Assembly: GCA_951640195.1 (NCBI GenBank)
Contig: OX621172.1
Span: forward strand, 1,054,001 to 1,118,000
DNA from: Porpolomopsis calyptriformis
Taxonomy: Eukaryota; Basidiomycota; Agaricomycetes; Agaricales; Hygrophoraceae
DNA length: 64,000 nt
Direction: 5' to 3'
How positions within the stretch are numbered: the stretch's first letter is position 1; the number at the start of each line of letters is the position of its first letter. The position numbers and the translations under genes were made by a program. This document shows, piece after piece, positions 60,086 through 64,000 of the stretch. The notes under the pieces are model-generated. The model saw only the letters and a list, made by a program, of their open reading frames with translations, did not search any database and was not told the origin of the DNA.

Positions 60086-62370
60086 GAGATAGAAACAACA
60101 GCGATCTCATGACCAGAAGAATAATAGGAACCAGTCATGAGACAACACAGCCTAATGCTGCGGAAGGTAGTGCCCAATAGAATTGAGTCAACAGAAGCAC
60201 ACAGCCTTCTGCAGTATGACTAGGAACAATGGCAAACTATAAACTGGAGGCTGTGAACAATAGAAAATGGGTGACTGCAGAGGCTGACTCATAATGACTC
60301 CTATTTTAGAAATACTATATAAACCCTGAGGGCAAAGCGGATCATCACTTCGTCCTCCTGTGAGATTACTTGTAGTAGCACGAATGCAATCAGAACCATC
60401 AGACTTCTTTTCTATCAGAACAAGAAAAGAGAAACATAAACCCACAATTACCAAACCAACTATTCATGCCTATATTCCCTAAACTCTCAGCAGAGGCACG
60501 TAATGGATTTAACCCACAACAGAACTTCTTTGTAGAAGTCAGACTCAACTCGGGGGGAATCATTACCCTTTATGAAGACGTTCCTGTCAGAACCTTTTTC
60601 AATATCCTCTTAAACTTATTAAGCTCCAAGGCCTGCCTTGTGATCGATGAGAAGACCTGCAACTACAATTGTGACATTAGGGGTAACAATTTTGCAGAGA
60701 GGTCTAGAAATCTGTTCGCCCTCATGTTTTTTAAATCTCAATCTCAATGGTAGTTAAAAATAGCAAAGTGCTTTAACAATGGCTGCCTACCTGTCGCGTT
60801 TAGAACTCAATTCTATCCTAAATCTGAGTATGTTGGACAATGAATAATAAATTTATGTTTAGAATAGAAAACCGTGAGACAAGATGTAAATGTACAATGG
60901 ATTTAGATCTACTCCCTACCCTTCTGGCTGACGCAGATGAAGACAATGGGGATGAGGAACTCACTATAATCCAAATGGTGGCTATAGGGCTACTTGTCCA
61001 TGGCATTATGGAGGACCAATAAATTTATGCCCAATGGCAGCACCTGAGCCAACACTACCTCAAGCACCCCAACCTTTTGCCAAACCCCTGTGGAAGTTAT
61101 CAGGTGAAATATATATACTTCACTTCTAGAACTACTAGAGTTATATGTCAATCAAGTAAGTCCTAGTTGTTTGGGGGAGATGTGAATTGATTGGTAATAG
61201 ACACTTCCTCCTTTGATGGGGCTTGAGTAATCCTTGGCTAGGATGTACAGATAAGCAGGCTATCCAAACTGAATGGATAGTATTGACTGGGAGAGCAAGA
61301 ATTAAGTCAACAGCTAACTTAGAAGGATATGTATCATAGTGAGGTCTCTCCAATAAGGACTGAGACTTTGAGTATATGATGAATAAGTGGGGACTGAGGT
61401 AAGATAAGATAGTCTACAATAGCTATCTTCAACTTACAGAATACATCAAGGGGTGATTCCTAAGTGGGTTCTTCACATAAGAGGGCTTAGGTGAAATCAC
61501 ACAGGGTATAAGCTTAATAGACTAGACTAGATTGGATGTATTGACTACAGACAAGTAGTATCAATAAGGGGTAGTACTAGGTACTGAGTACTAGGGGTGA
61601 GTTCAAGGGAAAAGGGGAGAGTGAGGGGAGGGGGGATAAAGTGGGTTGAAAGTGAACTGAACTCCTCACTGGTCAAAAAGGGGCCCTTTATATATGTTTG
61701 AGAACAATGGGCAATAAGAACAATAGGAAATAAGAACAATGGATAAAAGAACAATGAGGAGTTTGAATTGTGACTCACTATGAGTTAGACAATGGGGAGA
61801 ACAATGGAGGAGATTGATATGAGTCATAGTAACTCAGAGAACAATGGAGTGATGGCAGAACAATGGAGAAATGGGATATGAGTCATTCTGACTCAGAGAA
61901 CAATAGGGGAGAATGCTATTGTCCATGATAAGATAGCATAGGTAAAGATAGTAGTGTATCTTATCTAAGATAAGATAATATGTGAGGGATAGTGATATCT
62001 TATCTAAGATAAGATAAGATAAGATAAGATAAAGGATATTTGTACTATTGGATGCTACTTGCTAAATGCATGATCTTTGGTTAATTGGGATCATAACAAA
62101 GTACCCCATGGCAGCAGCTATATAAGACCCGGAATGATATGGCCTTTATCACCACCATGGGTTTCAATGTTGAAACCTTCTTTTACATCCTAGAGAATGG
62201 TTTCAAGGCTATATGGACCTCAAAAACAATACCTAGGCACAATGTTTCTGCCAGCAGCACTCCCTGTGTGCCTCACTGATCCTTGGATGCCTCTGGGGCC
62301 CTTGGCCTCATCCTCCACTTTCTAAACTCCACAATGCTTGATGTGAGCCTGATGGAGATCTTCACACTTG
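60086..62370. other. AT-rich repeat-family sequence, no recognised gene
   Basis: This region is noticeably richer in A and T than the genes to the left. Short plus-strand frames at 60466-60753 and 60840-61022 and a minus frame at 60454-60188 have no recognised domain. The words GAACAATGG and TGAGTCA/TGACTCA recur many times between 61.68 and 61.92 kb. It is probably the body of the copy-1 element or stacked relics. Confidence 0.4.
61957..62035. repeat. Palindromic (GATAA)n / (TTATC)n tract
   Basis: The palindrome TATCTTATCTAAGATAAGAT occurs twice about 40 bp apart; the second copy continues into (AAGAT)n. Each can form a hairpin, and together they supply about ten GATAAG/CTTATC words. Confidence 0.8.
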
Positions 62371-62638
62371 TGTCATGAAATTGGCATTCACTCTCTTTTC
62401 TTCATTTTTGCACCATTTCTCTTTAGAAGGGGGCTGTCCTTATTGGTAGCAGAGACTATTTATACAGAGGAAGGATTCTGTGTCCGATTAGCTATCTAAA
62501 CTAATCTGTCTTGGCTACCTCCTGCATCAAGCTCTCCCTCAGAAACTCAACAAAACTAGAAACTACTTGACCATCTAAAGCAGCCAACTTCTTCCCCCAG
62601 TAAATTGCCCCATTGGTGTCAGCACCAGAGGACTGCAG
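62371..62638 (-). repeat. Dispersed repeat, copy 2, truncated by an LTR
   Basis: This is a second copy of the 58980-59280 block in the same orientation. Similarity stops abruptly at GACTGCAG, where TGTTATAAAC of the adjoining LTR begins, indicating insertion into this copy. Confidence 0.75.
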
Positions 62639-63054
62639 TGTTATAAACTGGTTGTTGTCGAGACGGTTTTACTTCAGAGTGCTCTGTCCCAAGATGATGA
62701 TAATGTCTCAAGTCCTAGTTATTGGGGTTGCTAACGAGGAATCAGACTTAAGGTCTGAGTACGACTAACTAGGAGTTTATATACTGACTACGCTACTGCG
62801 GATGAGTCAGTGTTTACATGAGGAATACATGCAACAAGTAGAGATAAGCATGATAGAAGACTCGGAGCATGTGAAGAGATGAAACATAATCGTCAGAAAT
62901 GAAAAGTGTCCTATCTAGGATAGATGAAAAAGATAAGGTCATGGTAAATCCTATGACAAAATTGTGGGGAATCCCAAGCAAAGATAAGACCAATCTGACT
63001 AAGCAACAATAACTAACATAGAGAAGGAATGAAAATTTATGTCTGTGACATACA
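62639..63054 (-). mobile_element. Putative LTR of a Ty3-like retroelement (about 416 bp)
   Basis: Read on the minus strand it begins TGTATGTCACAGAC just after a purine-rich GAAAGGCAAGG (polypurine-tract-like) and ends CAGTTTATAACA. It carries a TATA box (AGTATATAAACTCC) in the expected place. TG...CA termini and the abrupt junction with the truncated repeat at 62638 support the left border. The partner LTR would lie beyond 64000. Confidence 0.55.
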
Positions 63055-63063
63055 CCTTGCCTT

Positions 63064-63828
63064 TCAGGAAATTTGACCTGAATTTCAGACCTGGGCAATG
63101 TCGGTTGTTTCATTCTCTGAGGCCTGGGTCTGGATTTCCTCAGTAGCAGGGGCCTCGATGACCACTGAGAGGGAAGCAATAGGGTTGACTTCCGAAGCCG
63201 CTTCGATGGGGGAAGGGGCTCAGACTGTCGTGATGTCATCGTTGTCATCCGGGTACTCTAAATTGAGGTTGATGGGGTACTCGACTGATCTCCTGTATTC
63301 AATCAGCATCTCCATTGTCGCAAGATCACACTGAGTTTGGAGGAAATCCTCCCTGGAAAGTCATTCAGCTTGACGACTCTCTTCTACGAGTTTGACAATG
63401 ATGGCGCAGGTGGTGACATCATAGCAATCTACCCACGTTCGCTTCTTTTGTCATTGGAGCTCCCAAAGTTTGAGCTCTCCTTCGTCCCAACGGTTCTTCC
63501 AGTATGTGATTCTTTCTTGTAACGACTTGTTCTCAGCTTGTAGGGCATCGCGTTCCTGACGAAGCTCTCAGTTCCAGTTGCTGACGCTGTTGCTATGAAC
63601 TGTGAGGCGAGAGATGGTGATGGCGGGATCTTTGGGGGGAGGAGTCTGAGTAGGATATTCCTTGAAGAAATCTTCTGCTCGAGCGCAGGCCTGTCAACGT
63701 AATTGCTGAGTGGAGGAGGTAGAGGTGGAGGGACTGGGGGTTGGGGAACAGATGGCAGATGAAGGGATTCGTCCAGCACATCGGATGGCGACTTGACGAT
63801 CAGGTGTGGAGGTGCGAGAGGCGGGCAT
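63064..63828 (-). pseudogene. gag-like frame of the LTR element with seven in-frame TGA codons
   Basis: From an ATG at 63828 (MPASRTSTPDRQVAIR) one frame runs about 255 codons to the putative polypurine tract. It is interrupted only by TGA, at 63694, 63568, 63451, 63361, 63220 and 63085 and finally at 63064. Between them it is clearly protein-like (ELRQERDALQAENKSLQERI coiled coil, KNRWDEGELKLWELQ, LATMEMLIEYRRSVEYPINL). No pol motifs lie between this frame and the LTR, so the element looks non-autonomous or internally deleted. Confidence 0.6.
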
Positions 63829-64000
63829 TGTTAAATGATGACTTTCAACGTTGGTATTGGGAACAACAGTATTGGGTAAGTCCAGAACTATGGAGTGTCG
63901 TCGAAAGTGAGGAAAGATTGGATGGAGTTGTATCAACGACTCTGAGTTTATAAGCGCTGTCATGATCCCAAACTGATTTGGTATCAAACTTAACCAAAGA

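Noticed and set aside
58980..62638. The two direct repeats as a pair of LTRs flanking one element
   Set aside because: The repeated block contains the coding end of a protein frame, and copy 2 is truncated by a different LTR, so they are better read as two copies of one family.
62814..63248. 144-codon minus-strand frame ending in a hydrophobic stretch
   Set aside because: It crosses the putative LTR border and is out of phase with the gag-like frame; the hydrophobic end is LTR sequence.

Overview
The window is nuclear DNA of a filamentous basidiomycete, most likely an Agaricomycete. Genes carry many short introns (mostly 45-70 nt, GT-AG). Markers include a STE3-type B mating-type pheromone receptor, a NACHT-WD40 (fungal NLR) gene with the basidiomycete N-terminal STVNVVGHDQYN motif, CSC1/OSCA and Rictor/Ypk1 homologues, and Ty3-like LTR debris. 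The species cannot be fixed from sequence alone. Gene models were assembled by eye from open frames joined at splice signals; where exon coordinates are given, the reading phase was checked across the junctions.

Layout. 1-8.1 kb: truncated 7TM-like membrane protein (-), a doubtful small ORF and a decayed open stretch, PPWD1-type cyclophilin (-), divergent bacterial-type PARG (+), STE3 receptor (-), and an unidentified, possibly decayed gene (-) containing a 20-bp minisatellite. 8.4-12.8 kb: a broken NACHT-WD40 gene (-) directly behind an AN1 zinc-finger gene with a CaaX tail (-). 12.9-19.4 kb: histidine phosphatase (+), YML020W-like alpha/beta hydrolase (+), then an inverted, internally deleted duplicate of the AN1/NLR tail region. 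20-31 kb: UFD2 E4 ligase (-), EAF7 (-), ribosomal protein uL22 (+), a RasGEF (-), complex I NDUFS4 (+). 31-50 kb: YPK1-type AGC kinase (-), CSC1-like channel (+), Rictor/TSC11 (-), ABCB/MDR transporter (+). 50-58.8 kb: VAP (+), ABM-like small protein (+), NCA2 (+), VPS37 (-), RRP40 (+), EAF6 (-), RPT5 (+). 58.9-64 kb: AT-richer mobile-element territory with two copies of one repeat family, the second interrupted by an LTR element whose gag-like frame carries seven in-frame TGA codons.

Functional threads. TORC2 (Rictor) and its classical effector kinase (Ypk1) lie within 13 kb of each other. The ubiquitin/proteasome system is represented by UFD2 and RPT5, NuA4 by EAF6 and EAF7, and RNA processing by PPWD1 and RRP40. 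Housekeeping genes are packed as divergent pairs with only 45-71 bp between start codons, whereas the NLR/AN1 neighbourhood and the right end are repeat-rich and decaying. I found no clearly new system; the most unusual items are the decaying NLR with its inverted chimeric duplicate, the TGA-only stop pattern in the gag-like frame, and three GC-AG introns sharing the same CAAG|GC boundary.
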